From Leptobrachium leishanense (taxonomy: Eukaryota > Chordata > Amphibia > Anura > Megophryidae): a stretch of 64,000 bases of DNA. Under the pieces are notes generated by a model that worked only from the letters and a program-made list of their open reading frames with translations, was not told where the DNA came from and searched no databases. Below are positions 63,669-64,000 of this stretch, piece after piece. Every line of letters begins with the position of its first letter. Within the stretch, counting starts at the first letter, position 1. Both the position numbers and the translations under genes were made by a program. The stretch covers positions 1 through 64,000 of the forward strand of contig RXON01001627.1 of NCBI GenBank assembly GCA_009667805.1. Reading direction: 5' to 3'.

Positions 63669-64000
63669 TTAGTTTGGTGCTGCAGGTTTTTTAACAAGGA
63701 ATTCAGTTTTAGATGGAGCTGATTTACTTTTAGTTTTGGTGTCTATGGAAAGCGATTCGTTTGTTTTTGCCTCAAATGTTAGTTTTTGTCCTGAAGTTAT
63801 TATTGTCTTTTTTGTAACTTTTCTATGTACAGCTTGATTTTGTTGTAAGTTTTGTGCTGGATATCGGTTGAGTGTTCGGTTATGTTATAGACCAGTGACC
63901 AGCCAGATAGGGGAATCATTGTGTGATGGTTAATGATTCTGTTTAACGTTTGTATATCTGTGGCTGTTACACTGAATTGTAGAATTGTTTGGTATAGTTA
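63669..64000. other. Unassigned T-rich DNA
   Basis: No open frame or recognised repeat. Continues beyond the window. Confidence 0.3.

Overview
The window looks like nuclear DNA from a repeat-rich vertebrate, most likely a frog or another amphibian. This is an inference from the mixture of elements: L2-type LINEs with a GCGCTGTACAA...TATAAAG tail, DIRS tyrosine-recombinase retrotransposons, a chromodomain Ty3/gypsy element, and hAT, piggyBac-like, Harbinger-like and Tc1-like fragments and MITEs. It has no bacterial operons, and no tRNA, rRNA or CRISPR was recognised. Almost every long open frame belongs to a transposable element or to a minisatellite.

Layout. 1-890: GC-rich DNA of unknown function. 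893-3588: a 5'-truncated L2 LINE on the minus strand. 3589-5400: diverged tandem repeats ending in a near-consensus hammerhead-ribozyme fold, probably a Penelope-like relic. 6600-12000: MITEs (a 1.1 kb piggyBac-like element, foldbacks, a TTATTCA family). 13065-14853: a hAT-type element carrying a long hairpin and a 22-copy 43-bp minisatellite. 16320-17704: short minisatellites and a MITE. 17705-22740: a complete but broken Ty3/gypsy chromovirus with a perfect 5-bp target duplication, inserted into a CAGCTCACATGG minisatellite. 22800-23265: tandem palindromes. 25347-30150: a decayed, internally deleted DIRS element on the minus strand. 30706-36140: a better preserved DIRS element on the plus strand. 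36230-40169: a near full-length L2 on the plus strand, almost identical to the first copy and inverted to it. 41-44 kb: small elements. 44274-47655: three nested elements (L2 inside hAT inside a Harbinger-like element). 52.1-53.2 kb: a Tc1-like relic with a nested MITE. 54.1-61.9 kb: a cluster of minisatellites. 61.9-64 kb: unassigned DNA.

The one host gene I can support lies on the minus strand. Three phase-1 exons at 56273-56216, 55731-55468 and 51283-51005 splice in frame into a signal peptide followed by two immunoglobulin-like domains resembling the CD2/SLAM group. Its later exons are not recognised. Both introns and the upstream flank hold VNTRs.

The best candidates for a second look are the hammerhead-like fold at 5290-5336, the 2A-like peptide in the L2 leader, the 34-kb-spaced inverted L2 pair, the 8-unit duplication inside the 43-bp array, the gypsy element with nearly identical LTRs but many coding lesions, and the lost catalytic arginine in the DIRS recombinase. 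Many lesions in otherwise young elements are single-base indels, so assembly error must be excluded before calling them mutations.
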